From positions 1-64,000 of the forward strand of contig NZ_AUMA01000017.1 of assembly GCF_000422565.1 (NCBI RefSeq): a stretch of DNA of 64,000 nucleotides, in the 5' to 3' direction. Below are positions 24,882 to 33,464 of the stretch, piece by piece (position 1 is the stretch's first letter; each line of letters begins with the position of its first letter). The stretch is from Desulfovibrio aminophilus DSM 12254. GTDB lineage: Bacteria; Desulfobacterota; Desulfovibrionia; Desulfovibrionales; Desulfovibrionaceae. The position numbers and the translations under genes were made by a program. Below the pieces are notes generated by a model, which was not told the DNA's origin, did no database searches, and worked only from the letters and a program-made list of their open reading frames with translations.

Positions 24882-25676
24882 ATGCAACTGGGCAAATCCA
24901 TCCGCATCGAGCGCATCATCAACCGCAACAACGGACGGACCATCATCGTCCCCCTGGACCACGGCGTCACCGTGGGCCCGCTGTACGGACTCGTGGACCT
25001 TCGAGCCACCGTGGACCAGATCGCCGACGGCGGGGCCAACGCCGTGCTCATGCACAAGGGGCTGCCACGCTGCTCCCATCGCGGACGCGGCCGCGACGTG
25101 GGCCTCATCATCCACCTCTCGGCCAGCACCACCCTCTCGCCCCATCCCAACGCCAAGGCCCTGGTTGGCACGGTGGAGGACGCACTGAAGCTCGGCGCGG
25201 ACGGCGTCTCCGTGCATATCAACATGGGCGACGAAACCGAGGGCCGCATGCTGGCCGACCTGGGCCAGATGGCGGCCAAGGCCAACGAATGGGGAATGCC
25301 GCTCCTGGCCATGATGTACGCGCGCGGACCGGCCATCAAGAACCCCTACGACCCGGATCTGGTGGCCCACTGCGCCCGGGTGGCCCTGGAACTGGGCGCG
25401 GACATCGTCAAGGTGCCCTACACCGGCGACCCCGAAAGTTTCGAACGCGTGGTTGAGGCCTGCTGCGTACCGGTGGTCATCGCCGGAGGGCCCAAGATGG
25501 ACGACACGCGCAGCCTGGTCCAGATGGTCCACGACTCGGTGCGGGCCGGAGGCGCCGGGCTTTCCGTGGGCCGCAACATCTTCCAGCACGAGCAGCCCGC
25601 CCGCCTGCTGGCGGCCCTGGGCAAGGTGGTGCATGAGGATTGGAGCGTGGATCAGGCCATGGCGCTGCTGGCCTGA
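24882..25676 (+). CDS. 2-amino-3,7-dideoxy-D-threo-hept-6-ulosonate (ADH) synthase
   Basis: A 264-residue class I aldolase of the DhnA type, closely resembling archaeal MJ0400. It condenses a DKFP-type sugar with L-aspartate semialdehyde, the first step of the alternative route to 3-dehydroquinate and aromatic amino acids. IIVPLDHGV (Asp 26, His 27), GGANAVLMHKG, and the Schiff-base Lys 177 in GADIVKVPYTGD are visible, as is GGPKMDD and GRNIFQH. The next enzyme, DHQ synthase II, is not adjacent. GGGAGG precedes the ATG. The upstream leader peptide and hairpins suggest control by phenylalanine supply. Confidence 0.92.
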   Translation: MQLGKSIRIERIINRNNGRTIIVPLDHGVTVGPLYGLVDLRATVDQIADGGANAVLMHKGLPRCSHRGRGRDVGLIIHLSASTTLSPHPNAKALVGTVEDALKLGADGVSVHINMGDETEGRMLADLGQMAAKANEWGMPLLAMMYARGPAIKNPYDPDLVAHCARVALELGADIVKVPYTGDPESFERVVEACCVPVVIAGGPKMDDTRSLVQMVHDSVRAGGAGLSVGRNIFQHEQPARLLAALGKVVHEDWSVDQAMALLA

Positions 25677-25861
25677 CGCTGTTCAGCGGGCGGCGGCTCG
25701 CTGGGAATTCCCGCAGTCGCCGCCCCTGAGCCCTTGGCCTGGGCCGGTTTGATTTTTTTCTCCCGGCGGATTGTCTTTCCAGCGGGAAATATGTATCCAT
25801 CCCCGAGGATTGCCGTTCAATCAGGGCGATGGCGCGGACCACGCCAGCAGGGAGGGAGCCG

Positions 25862-26245
25862 ATGCCTTACGACAAAAACATGCGCATCCTGGTGGTGGAC
25901 GACTTCTCCACCATGCGCAAGATCATCAAGAACATCCTGCGCCAGCTGGAACTGACCAACGTGGTCGAAGCCGACGACGGCACCACGGCCTGGGAGGTTC
26001 TCAACCGGGACAACATCGATTTCATCGTCTCGGACTGGAACATGCCCAAGATGAGCGGCATCGAACTGCTGCGCAAGGTCCGGGCCAGCGAGGAATACGC
26101 GGCCACGCCATTCCTCATGGTCACGGCCGAGGCCCAGCAGGAGAACATCATCGAGGCTGTCCAAGCCAAGGTTTCCAACTACATCGTCAAACCCTTCACC
26201 CCCGAGACCCTGGCCCAGAAGATCGACAAGATTTTCGGCAAATAG
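25862..26245 (+). CDS. cheY: CheY-type single-domain response regulator
   Basis: A 127-residue receiver domain of the chemotaxis type. The acidic pair is Asp 13-14 in LVVDDFSTMRK, the phospho-acceptor is Asp 58 in VSDWNMPKMSG, and Thr 88 and Lys 110 (NYIVKPF) complete the site. DDFSTMRKII and SDWNMP are signatures of true CheY, which binds FliM to switch flagellar rotation. GGGAGG lies upstream of the ATG. It stands convergent to an HPt gene, which might be part of its phosphorelay. No cheA is in the window. Confidence 0.93.
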   Translation: MPYDKNMRILVVDDFSTMRKIIKNILRQLELTNVVEADDGTTAWEVLNRDNIDFIVSDWNMPKMSGIELLRKVRASEEYAATPFLMVTAEAQQENIIEAVQAKVSNYIVKPFTPETLAQKIDKIFGK

Positions 26246-26248
26246 AAA

Positions 26249-26274
26249 AGGCGGGGCCGCACGGCCCCGCCTTC
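26249..26274. terminator. Terminator between cheY and the HPt gene
   Basis: AAGGCGGGGCC, loop GCAC and GGCCCCGCCTT form an 11-bp stem. The following T run is short on the plus strand (TTCATTTC), while AAAA on the left gives TTTT for the opposite strand, so it can serve both convergent genes. Confidence 0.75.
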
Positions 26275-26301
26275 ATTTCATATTCCGTCCCGCCGCCGTG
26301 T

Positions 26302-26604
26302 TCAGGTGTATTCCACCCGGACGGCATCCAAATATTCCCGCAGCCGCCGCGCCAGTTCCCGGGCAGCCGAGGCCTCGCCGCGTCCGGCTGCGGTTTCCAA
26401 TTCCCCGCCGAGGTCGCGCAGGCCCAAGAAGCCGTATGCGGCTCCGGCGCCTTTGGCGCTGTGTCCGATGCGCCGGGCGGTATCCAGGTCGTCCGCGTCC
26501 AGGGCCCGCTCCAGCGCCTCCTGGTCCCGCCGGGAACATTCCAGAAACCGGTCCACCAACTCGGCCAGATCCGCGTCGATGCGTTCCACCACGTCCCTGC
26601 CCAT
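26302..26604 (-). CDS. Histidine phosphotransfer (HPt) protein
   Basis: A 100-residue four-helix HPt domain standing alone. The phosphorylated residue is His 48 in RRIGHSAKGAGAAYG, and the following helix LGLRDLGGELETAAG is characteristic. It relays phosphate between a hybrid kinase and a response regulator. AAGGAG lies 6 bases before the ATG. It follows the 116-residue gene after a terminator and faces cheY, so partners could be that CheY or the receiver at 32943. Confidence 0.9.
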   Translation of the reverse strand: MGRDVVERIDADLAELVDRFLECSRRDQEALERALDADDLDTARRIGHSAKGAGAAYGFLGLRDLGGELETAAGRGEASAARELARRLREYLDAVRVEYT

Positions 26605-26691
26605 GGTCGCTCCTTCGCTTTCGTCAGCATAGTCCCATCCCGATGGAAAATGAAGCGGCCGCGAATGGAGGCCCCGATCCGGGCGGCGACG

Positions 26692-26721
26692 AAAAAAACC
26701 GGCCGGGATACCCGGCCGGTT
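26692..26721 (-). terminator. Terminator of the GT9-unknown-unknown operon
   Basis: On the minus strand ACCGGCCGGG, loop TAT and CCCGGCCGGT are followed by seven T residues, just after the 116-residue gene. Confidence 0.9.
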
Positions 26722-26744
26722 CGCGTCCTGTCGTCCCGGAATGA

Positions 26745-27095
26745 TCAGCCTTGGCGGGAAATGAAGCGATTGGAGACCGGAGGAGCCACCCTCGAACCGT
26801 CCTTGTAGGCGGAAAAACGCTGGTTCTCGAGACGGACCCGCTGGAGGTCGGCTTTGAGGGCCGCATGCAGACGTCGGGCTTCCTGGGTGATCTGCCCCTG
26901 GAGAGCCTTCAGCTGGGTCAGCTTGTCGAGTACGCTGTCCAGATCCACGCGCTTTCCGTTTTCGATGGAGGCGGTGAGGCGTCCACGATCCTGAGCCAGC
27001 TGTTCGGCTTCGAACACGTCCCCGGCGATGAGAAAGCCCAGTTCCTTGTGGCCCATCTCGATGGCCTGGTCGAGCAGCGTCACCATGTCGGACAT
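26745..27095 (-). CDS. Helical protein of unknown function, FlgN/FliT-like in character
   Basis: A 116-residue, almost entirely helical protein: MSDMVTLLDQAIEMGHKELG, then EAEQLAQDRGRL, LDKLTQLKALQGQITQEARRL and LQRVRLENQRFSAYKDG. Length, charge and helical layout resemble flagellar export chaperones such as FlgN or FliT, but no decisive motif is seen. It lies 4 bases after the 201-residue gene, with AAGGAG 7 bases before the ATG at 27095, and ends at a strong terminator. A flagellar or surface role fits the neighbouring cheY and glycosyltransferase, as inference only. Confidence 0.6.
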   Translation of the reverse strand: MSDMVTLLDQAIEMGHKELGFLIAGDVFEAEQLAQDRGRLTASIENGKRVDLDSVLDKLTQLKALQGQITQEARRLHAALKADLQRVRLENQRFSAYKDGSRVAPPVSNRFISRQG

Positions 27096-27099
27096 GATC

Positions 27100-27705
27100 T
27101 TACTCCTTGCGCGCCAAGCGAATGTCCTCGCGCAGTTCGGCGATGACCTTCTTCCAGCGGTCCACGGCCGGAAGGAACTCATACTCCAGCAGATCGGAAA
27201 GCAGAATCCAGTCCTCGTTCTCCAACACCTCGGACATCTCGCCGAAAAGATCGTTGAATTCGTCGGCGGCGGCGCGGAAGGTGTCGTGGTCCTTGAGCGA
27301 AAATTCGTCGCGCAGGCTGCCGATCATGCCCAGGAAGTCCCGGGTCACGTCCAGAAGATCCTGATAGAGATCCAGCGCCTCGGCGTCGTCGGCCTGACGG
27401 AAGAGTCCGGCCACGCGGGATCCGCCCTCGCCCATCAGGTTGACCACCTTGTAGAGCTCACGGGTGATGTCCACGGCCATTTCCTTGACCGGCACGGACT
27501 TGATCTCCACGCTCTCTATGTTGCCGGTCTCGATGTCCTCGGCCTGGTGCGGGTATATCTCGGTGAAGGGCTCGTTGTTCACGAGCACGTCGGTGACAAC
27601 GCGGTCGGTGAAGACGCCGTCTTCCATGACCTTGTTGAAAATCTGCTCCAGGTTCTCGAAATTCTTCACGGCCAGATCGCTGCGCCGTCCGTCGATGACG
27701 ATCAT
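27100..27705 (-). CDS. Conserved-looking protein of unknown function
   Basis: A 201-residue acidic cytoplasmic protein. The N-terminal part has a repeated strand-loop pattern (MIVIDGRRSDLAVKNFENL; FTDRVVTDVLVNNEPF; ESVEIKSVPVKEMAVDI) and the C-terminal part is helical (DLYQDLLDVTRDFLGMIG; LENEDWILLSDLLEYEFLP; WKKVIAELREDIRLARKE). No signal peptide or membrane helix. I do not recognise the family. AGGAGG lies 8 bases upstream of the ATG. It is co-transcribed with the small helical protein after it and probably with the GT9 gene before it. Confidence 0.65.
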   Translation of the reverse strand: MIVIDGRRSDLAVKNFENLEQIFNKVMEDGVFTDRVVTDVLVNNEPFTEIYPHQAEDIETGNIESVEIKSVPVKEMAVDITRELYKVVNLMGEGGSRVAGLFRQADDAEALDLYQDLLDVTRDFLGMIGSLRDEFSLKDHDTFRAAADEFNDLFGEMSEVLENEDWILLSDLLEYEFLPAVDRWKKVIAELREDIRLARKE

Positions 27706-27780
27706 GAAAACGAACCTCCTGCTGCGGCTGAAATTTCCGGGTTAGGGTCCACGATCAACCGCATTCAAGAAACATGCCGA

Positions 27781-29340
27781 CTAGCGAAAGAGGATCAGGA
27801 AGGCGTCGCAGAGCTGATGGTGGCGGGCGATGAGCGCGCGCAGGAAGGCCAAGTCACGGGCGGCCTCCTGGGACTGGAAGCGCCAGAGCCCGCCGAGCAC
27901 GCTCAATCGGGGGTCTTCGGCCAGAATCGTTTGCAGTCGCTCGCAATTGGCCAGGAACTTGGTCTTCAGCGTAGGCCTGGGATCGCGGGGCAGCAGCGCG
28001 GCCTGTTGACCCAGCAGATGCAGAAGTCCCGAAGCGCTCTCCAGTGATTGGCGGGTGGCGTGGGCGCCCTCCCGGTCGTCCCAGGACAGCGGCCGCTCTC
28101 CGACGGCCGGATCCTCGCCGTCAAGAAATCGACGATACACGCGCCGCAGGGCCGCCAGCCAGCGGGCCCGGTCGGAACCCCCGTGGCCGGTAAGCGATTC
28201 CAGATCCAAAAAACCGTCCGCGCCCATGTTTGTGCGCCAGATGCGGACTCCGGACGGCGCGCCGGGGTCCATTCCGGGCTCCAACAGCGCACGGACGCAG
28301 GCCAGGACGGCCTCCGGGCTCACGACCCGGCGGCATTCCTCGTTACGGGGGCAGTCCTTGCCGAAGCCGCAGGGATGACACGGCAGGTCCGGCTCCAGGC
28401 AGAGGCAGCCCGGTCGATAGGGGCCCGTGTCCACGGGCTGGGCCGTGGCCAGAAACACGGCCGCCACGGGCACGCCCAGTCCGGCCGCCAAATGCATGGT
28501 GCCGGTGTCGTTGGTCACCAGGAGGTCGCAGAGTGAGAGCGCGGCGGCCAATGTCCGCAGTTCAGTGCGGCCGGAGAGGTCGCGGCAGGGCACATCCGGC
28601 GCGGCCTGCCGGAAACGGTCGGCCAGCGGCCGTTCCTGGGGCGAGCCTAGGAGTACGGGCAGGCGGCCGTGTTCGGCCCATAGCCGCCGCGCCAAAACCG
28701 CGAAGGAGGCCACGGGCCAACGCCGCCGGTCTTCGCTGGCCCCCAGCTGCAGGGCCGCGAAACCGCGCGCGCCGGGAACCCCGCCGCCCTCCTCCAGCAG
28801 CGCTCGGGCCGCGTCGCGCTCACCGTCCGAGGGCCGCAGGAGGTCCAGGGGCGCGCCCGGGCCGTCCAGTCCGGCCACGCGCCGGAAAAGGTCGACCACG
28901 TTGAACGGGCTCTGGCCCCGACAGGCCGAGGCCTGTTGCAGGAAGGCCGCCCAGTCCGAGGAATCGCCGTTGAAGCCGAAGGAGTCCAGGCCGAAGCCGC
29001 GCACCTCCGGCGCGCCGATGAGACGGGTCAAGAGACGGGCCGAGAGCGAGGGGGTGAGGTTGACGAGCACGTCCGGTGGGAAGTCACGGCGCAGATCCGC
29101 CAGGAAGCCGTCCAGTTCGCCCAGACCGCCGCGCCAGTCCTCGCCCTCCAGGCGGGCCAGGAGACGGGCGCCGCGCAGGGGCGCGACGTGGTCCAGGTCG
29201 CGCAACAGTCCGGCGGCCTGGGAAAAATTCTCCAGGCAGACCAAGCCGGTGCGGCATCCCGAGGCCTTGAGGCCGGAGAAGACCGGCTGGGTCTGGAGCA
29301 GGTCGCCGAAGCGGGTCAGGCTGAGCACGAGCACGTTCAC
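27781..29340 (-). CDS. GT9-family (heptosyltransferase-like) glycosyltransferase with C-terminal extension
   Basis: A 519-residue protein. The first 330 or so residues match ADP-heptose LPS heptosyltransferases: VLVLSLTRFGDLLQTQPVF at the N-terminus, the nucleotide-sugar site VTNDTGTMHLAAGLGVPVAAVF, and a final LPCHPCGFGKDCPRNEEC cysteine region. The remaining 170 residues form a helical extension not typical of GT9. GTG 29340 is chosen, because AAGG precedes it and the longer frame starts with TTG without a ribosome site. In this setting it may glycosylate a surface or flagellar protein rather than LPS; that is inference. Confidence 0.8.
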   Translation of the reverse strand: MNVLVLSLTRFGDLLQTQPVFSGLKASGCRTGLVCLENFSQAAGLLRDLDHVAPLRGARLLARLEGEDWRGGLGELDGFLADLRRDFPPDVLVNLTPSLSARLLTRLIGAPEVRGFGLDSFGFNGDSSDWAAFLQQASACRGQSPFNVVDLFRRVAGLDGPGAPLDLLRPSDGERDAARALLEEGGGVPGARGFAALQLGASEDRRRWPVASFAVLARRLWAEHGRLPVLLGSPQERPLADRFRQAAPDVPCRDLSGRTELRTLAAALSLCDLLVTNDTGTMHLAAGLGVPVAAVFLATAQPVDTGPYRPGCLCLEPDLPCHPCGFGKDCPRNEECRRVVSPEAVLACVRALLEPGMDPGAPSGVRIWRTNMGADGFLDLESLTGHGGSDRARWLAALRRVYRRFLDGEDPAVGERPLSWDDREGAHATRQSLESASGLLHLLGQQAALLPRDPRPTLKTKFLANCERLQTILAEDPRLSVLGGLWRFQSQEAARDLAFLRALIARHHQLCDAFLILFR

Positions 29341-29396
29341 GCGGGAAACCTTGTCCTGTTCGCGCCGGTCTTGCAAGTACGGGTCCGCTCCGTCCC

Positions 29397-29425
29397 TTGA
29401 CAGGCCGGAACCGAGTCCCTACTTA
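29397..29425 (+). promoter_or_regulatory. Probable promoter of the 116-residue plus-strand gene
   Basis: TTGACA (29397-29402), a 17-base spacer and TACTTA (29420-29425) lie 33 bases before the start codon at 29459. The -35 is perfect; the -10 is moderate. Confidence 0.6.
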
Positions 29426-29458
29426 CAGGGGGCTTCATTCCAACCCAAGGAGACGAGC

Positions 29459-29809
29459 ATGGCCTACGACATCCGGCTGGTGAAACTCATCACCGGCGAC
29501 CTGGTCCTCGGCAAGTGGAGCCAGGACGGCAGCAAGATCGAGGATCCGGCGCAGCTTCAGACCATTCCCACCCAGCAGGGCGTGCAGATGGTCCTTCTGC
29601 CCTTCGGCTATCCCTTCGAGACCGACATGACCGGCGTGATCGACACCCGCCACGTGCTGTACGAATACAAGAAGTTCCCTGAGGAACTCAAGACCAAGTA
29701 CATGGAGGCCTCCACCAACCTGACCCTGTCCACCCCCGGCGACCTGCGGAACCTCCAGGGCATGATGGGCGGTGCGGGCGGGGACATCTCCAGCCTGCTG
29801 AAAAAGTAG
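29459..29809 (+). CDS. Small LSM-like conserved protein
   Basis: A 116-residue soluble protein. The N-terminal part has a beta-rich Sm/LSM-like pattern: IRLVKLITGDLVLGKW (a strand pair with the GD...G turn), then DPAQLQTIPTQQGVQMVLLPFGYPF. The C-terminal part is a flexible tail with GMMGGAGGDISSLLKK. I infer an Hfq/LSM-like fold, perhaps RNA-binding, from the pattern only. AAGGAG lies 6 bases before the ATG. It is a single gene with its own promoter and terminator. Confidence 0.6.
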   Translation: MAYDIRLVKLITGDLVLGKWSQDGSKIEDPAQLQTIPTQQGVQMVLLPFGYPFETDMTGVIDTRHVLYEYKKFPEELKTKYMEASTNLTLSTPGDLRNLQGMMGGAGGDISSLLKK

Positions 29810-29840
29810 CTTCCCGTCCGGGACGCGAAACGGTACACGC

Positions 29841-29875
29841 AGGGGGTGGTTTCGCTGGGAACCACTCCCTTTTTT
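29841..29875 (+). terminator. Terminator of the LSM-like gene
   Basis: AGGGGGTGGTT pairs with AACCACTCCCT (11 bp, one G-T wobble) and is followed by a run of six T residues. It lies between the small gene and the radical SAM gene. Confidence 0.85.
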
Positions 29876-29902
29876 CGTTTTTCATCGGAGGATACCCCGA
29901 TC

Positions 29903-32506
29903 ATGCGGGAACTGCTTCCGCTTCTGCCCAAGCCCAGCCGCTACGCCGGGCGCGAATGGGGCGTGACCACCAAGGATCCGGCCAAAATCCGGGCGCGCGT
30001 GGCCCTCGCCTTTCCCGATCTCTACGACGTGGGCATGTCCTACCTGGGACAGCGCATTCTCCTGCACTGCGTGGACCGCCGGCCGGAATTCCTGGCCGAG
30101 CGGGTCTACGCCCCCTGCGACGACGCGGCCCGAGTCCTGCGTGAACACAACGCGCCCCTGTGCACCCTGGAGTCGGACACGCCCCTGGCGGAGATGGACG
30201 TGCTGGCCTTCAGTCTGACCCACGAACTCTGCTACACGAATGTCCTGTACATGCTCGACCTGGCGGGCATCCCCGCCCGCGCCTCCGAGCGCGGCCCGGA
30301 GCATCCCCTGGTCCTGGCCGGAGGCGGAGCCTGCTTCAACGCCGAACCCCTGGCCGACTTCCTGGACTGCATGCTCCTGGGCGACGGCGAGGAAGCCCTG
30401 CCGCGCATCCTGGAGGAAGTGGCCCGCGCCCGCGACGAGGGGCTGGACCGGCGCGGCCTGCTTCTGCGGCTCAAGGACATCCCAGGCCTCTACGTGCCTT
30501 CCTTCTTCGCCCCCCAGGGACCGGGCGAACCGCTCCTGCCCCTGGTTCCGGGCTACCAACACGTGGAAAAGGCCCTGGTGGAGGACTTGGACCGGACGCC
30601 CTTCCCCACCCTCTCGCCCGTGGCCTTCGGCCAGGCCGTGCATGACCGCCTGACCCTGGAGATCGCCCGGGGCTGCACCCGCGGCTGCCGCTTCTGCCAG
30701 GCGGGCGTCATCTACCGCCCGGTGCGCGAACGCAGCCTGGAACGCATCGAATCCCTGCTCGGCGATGCCCTGGCGGCCACGGGCTACGAGGAGGTTTCCT
30801 TCCTCTCCCTGTCCACGGGCGATTTCTCGGCCCTGGACACCCTCTTCGCCCGGACCTTCGACCGCTGCGCCGCCGAGCAGGTGGCCATCTCCCTGCCCTC
30901 GCTGCGCGTGGGTTCGGTGTCCCCGGCCATCATGGAACGCATCGCCAGCATCCGGCGCACCGGCGCGACCCTGGCCCCGGAGGCCGGAAGCCAGCGCCTG
31001 CGCGACGTGATCAACAAGGGCATCACCGAGGAACAGCTTCTGGACCACGTGCGCCATCTCTTCGAGCACGGCTGGCAGCACGTGAAGCTCTATTTCATGA
31101 TCGGCCTGCCCACGGAGACACCCGAGGATATGGAGGCCATCGTGGACCTCTGCCGCAAGGTGCGCGACGCCGCAGGCTGGCAGATCAAGCGTCTGCAGGT
31201 CACGGCCGCGGTCTCGCCCTTCGTGCCCAAGTCGCACACCCCGTTCCAGTGGGAGCGCCAGATCGGGCCGGAGGAGATCCGCGCGCGCGTGAATCTGCTG
31301 CGCGACCTCATGCGCCGCCACAAGCGGCTCATGCTCAAGTTCCACGAGCCGAGGATGAGCTTCCTGGAAGGCATCTTCTCGCGCGGGGACCGCGCCCTGG
31401 GCCCGGTGCTCGAAGAGGCCTACCGCGCCGGAGCCCTGTTCTCCAGCTGGAAGGACCACCTCGACCTGGAGCCGTATCTGGAGGCCATGCGGGACAACGG
31501 CCTGAAGCCCGAGGACTATCTGGCCGAACGCGACGTGAACGCGCCTCTGCCCTGGGATCATCTGGACTGCGGCGTGTCCCGGGCCTTTCTGCTGCGCGAA
31601 CGCAAACGCGCCCTGGAAGCCCGCACCACCGAGGACTGCCGCTATGAGGGCTGCTCGGGTTGCGGTGTCTGCAACCTGGACGGCCGCGTCTCACGCCTGA
31701 GCGCCCAGTCGCCGGGCAAGGACATCCGACCCCGCGTGCTTCTGGCCCAACGGGACCAGACCGACGCGCCTCTGCCGCCTCCGGCCGGGGACAAGCCGGA
31801 CCTGCACGCCCAGGCCGCGCGCTACCGGATCTGGTACGAGAAGACCGGCCCGGCCGCCGCGCTGAGCCAGCTTGAGCTGCAAAGCGTGTTCGAGCGGGCC
31901 CTGCGCCGCGCCCGTCTGCCGCTGTCCTTCAGCGCCGGATTCCACCCCCTGCCCCGGCTGTCCTTCGGCATGGCCCTGCCCGTGGGTGTGGAGAGCCACT
32001 GCGAATGGCTCGTACTGGGCCTGCGCGAGGATATTCCGGCCGAGGCCGTGGCCGGGGCCCTGGGGCCGAACATGCCCGACGGATTGGCCCTGACCTCGGT
32101 GGAACATCTGGCTCCGGGAAAAAAGAAGGCCATGCGGGCGGCCAACGAAACCTACCGTTTGGTTCTGCGCGGCGACGCGGCCGTCCGGGCGGAACGCGCC
32201 ACCCGCTGGCGGGAGTTCCTGGGCAAGAAGGAATTCCTGGTGGAGCGCAAGACCAAACGGGGCCTGAAGCCCTTCGACCTTCGGCCGCTGCTGGCCGAGG
32301 TTCGGGAGGACGGAGACGCCCTTGTCCTGCGGTTCGACTGGACTGCGGGCTACATCAGCCCGCTGACGCTGGCGCGGGCGGTCATGGGCCCGTGTGAACT
32401 GACGGAATTCGGCCTGATCAAGATCGCTCAGGAATTCGACTTGGCGGCCGAGGGCTCGGCGGCCGGAGATTCGGCCGCTCCCGCCGAAACGGACACCGAG
32501 CGATAG
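29903..32506 (+). CDS. Radical SAM protein of the TIGR03960 type with DUF2344 domain
   Basis: An 867-residue fusion. The N-terminal part is a B12-binding-like domain (LAFPDLYDVGMSYLGQRIL), then a radical SAM core with CTRGCRFCQAGVIYRP (about residues 259-274) and LAPEAGSQRLRDVINK. A second Cys cluster, CRYEGCSGCGVC, follows near residue 585. The last 230 residues are the DUF2344 type (WYEKTGPAAALSQLEL; FSAGFHPLPRLSFG), which elsewhere is a separate gene. The substrate is unknown; in many bacteria this pair sits beside RNase G and translation genes, suggesting RNA or ribosome modification. GGAGG precedes ATG 29903. Its 3' end overlaps the convergent lipoprotein gene by 79 bases. Confidence 0.88.
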   Translation: MRELLPLLPKPSRYAGREWGVTTKDPAKIRARVALAFPDLYDVGMSYLGQRILLHCVDRRPEFLAERVYAPCDDAARVLREHNAPLCTLESDTPLAEMDVLAFSLTHELCYTNVLYMLDLAGIPARASERGPEHPLVLAGGGACFNAEPLADFLDCMLLGDGEEALPRILEEVARARDEGLDRRGLLLRLKDIPGLYVPSFFAPQGPGEPLLPLVPGYQHVEKALVEDLDRTPFPTLSPVAFGQAVHDRLTLEIARGCTRGCRFCQAGVIYRPVRERSLERIESLLGDALAATGYEEVSFLSLSTGDFSALDTLFARTFDRCAAEQVAISLPSLRVGSVSPAIMERIASIRRTGATLAPEAGSQRLRDVINKGITEEQLLDHVRHLFEHGWQHVKLYFMIGLPTETPEDMEAIVDLCRKVRDAAGWQIKRLQVTAAVSPFVPKSHTPFQWERQIGPEEIRARVNLLRDLMRRHKRLMLKFHEPRMSFLEGIFSRGDRALGPVLEEAYRAGALFSSWKDHLDLEPYLEAMRDNGLKPEDYLAERDVNAPLPWDHLDCGVSRAFLLRERKRALEARTTEDCRYEGCSGCGVCNLDGRVSRLSAQSPGKDIRPRVLLAQRDQTDAPLPPPAGDKPDLHAQAARYRIWYEKTGPAAALSQLELQSVFERALRRARLPLSFSAGFHPLPRLSFGMALPVGVESHCEWLVLGLREDIPAEAVAGALGPNMPDGLALTSVEHLAPGKKKAMRAANETYRLVLRGDAAVRAERATRWREFLGKKEFLVERKTKRGLKPFDLRPLLAEVREDGDALVLRFDWTAGYISPLTLARAVMGPCELTEFGLIKIAQEFDLAAEGSAAGDSAAPAETDTER

Positions 32507-32883
32507 ATCTCCGGCGCGCTGTTCTTCTCCCAAGGGCGACGGATGCGGATCTCCACTGTGGTGGAGCCCTCCTTGAGCGCGGTGAAGACGAAATAGGCCC
32601 GGCCGAAGTCTCCGGGCTTCGGGTCGCTCGGCGGCTCGGTCCAGAACTTGTCCAGCCGGAGGACGGCCGGGTCGAAGCTCGCGCCGCTGAACTGGTAGCC
32701 CCCGTCTCCGGGGTGGCGCATCTCCAGAAGCAGGGTTTCGCCGGGCAGGAGCGCGGTGGCCGGGACGCCCTCACCATCCAGGTCCAGGTGTCGCGTGGCC
32801 CCCCCGGAACCGCCGGAGAACAGCCCGCAACCGGACAAAAACAACAGAATCAGCAGAATCGAGGCGAGACGCGCGGGGCCCAC
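32428..32883 (-). CDS. Lipoprotein with chagasin-like (MEROPS I42) inhibitor domain
   Basis: A 151-residue lipoprotein. The signal ends in LFLSGCG. The domain follows the chagasin plan: a first loop near PGETLLLEMRHPGDGGYQF (in place of NPTTGY), a central loop KPGDFGRAYFVFTALKEGS, and the third loop RRPWEKN, where RPW is the conserved tip of these cysteine-protease inhibitors. The start is GTG 32883, with GAGGAGG 5 bases upstream. The last 79 bases run antisense to the radical SAM gene end. Function as a protease inhibitor is inferred from the pattern. Confidence 0.6.
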   Translation of the reverse strand: MGPARLASILLILLFLSGCGLFSGGSGGATRHLDLDGEGVPATALLPGETLLLEMRHPGDGGYQFSGASFDPAVLRLDKFWTEPPSDPKPGDFGRAYFVFTALKEGSTTVEIRIRRPWEKNSAPEIYRSVSVSAGAAESPAAEPSAAKSNS

Positions 32884-32942
32884 GGGAACCTCCTCGGCAT
32901 CCTTCCGGCGCGACCCGTCGCGCACCGGAAGAGGACGAATGC

Positions 32943-33338
32943 TCAGGGGATGATCTTGTTGACCCGCAACTCGTTCAGGACCGCCTCGCGTTCGAAGGGC
33001 TTGACGATGTAGCAGGAGGCGAAGCCCTTGAAGAAGGCCTTGCTCAAGTTGCGGGTGTCGGACAGGGCCGTGATCATGACCAGCTTGAACTCTCCGCCGT
33101 TTTCGCGCCCGCGCTCCAGTTCCCGCAGACGCGCGGCCACGGCGTGCCCATCCATGCCGGGCATGAGGATGTCCAGAAAGACGGTGTCGTAAGGCTCCCC
33201 ACCAGGCGCCAGGGAATGTTCGAACAGCTCGATGGCCCTGGCCCCGTCCAACGCCGAATCCGTCGCGGCGAACGGCTCCAGGATATCCTTGAGATAGAGA
33301 TGAATGCTCTCGTCGTCGTCGACCAGCAGGTACTTCAC
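32943..33338 (-). CDS. Single-domain response regulator
   Basis: A 131-residue receiver domain: LLVDDDESIHLYL holds the acidic pocket, TVFLDILMPGMDG the phospho-acceptor Asp, MITALSD the switch Thr, and YIVKPF the Lys. There is no output domain. It resembles receivers used as phosphorelay intermediates rather than CheY. The start is GTG 33338, 7 bases after GGAGGG. No kinase is adjacent; the stand-alone HPt at 26302 is a possible partner. Confidence 0.9.
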   Translation of the reverse strand: MKYLLVDDDESIHLYLKDILEPFAATDSALDGARAIELFEHSLAPGGEPYDTVFLDILMPGMDGHAVAARLRELERGRENGGEFKLVMITALSDTRNLSKAFFKGFASCYIVKPFEREAVLNELRVNKIIP

Positions 33339-33464
33339 GAAAAGCCCTCCCTTCGGCTTGTTCCCTCCGAAGATAGAGCCCCTTTTCCGCACGCTGTCAA
33401 CCGCGGTCCGGAATCCCGGCCGCGCGGGCGCATTCGCCGGTACAGCGCGGCGCGGGAGTTTTCG

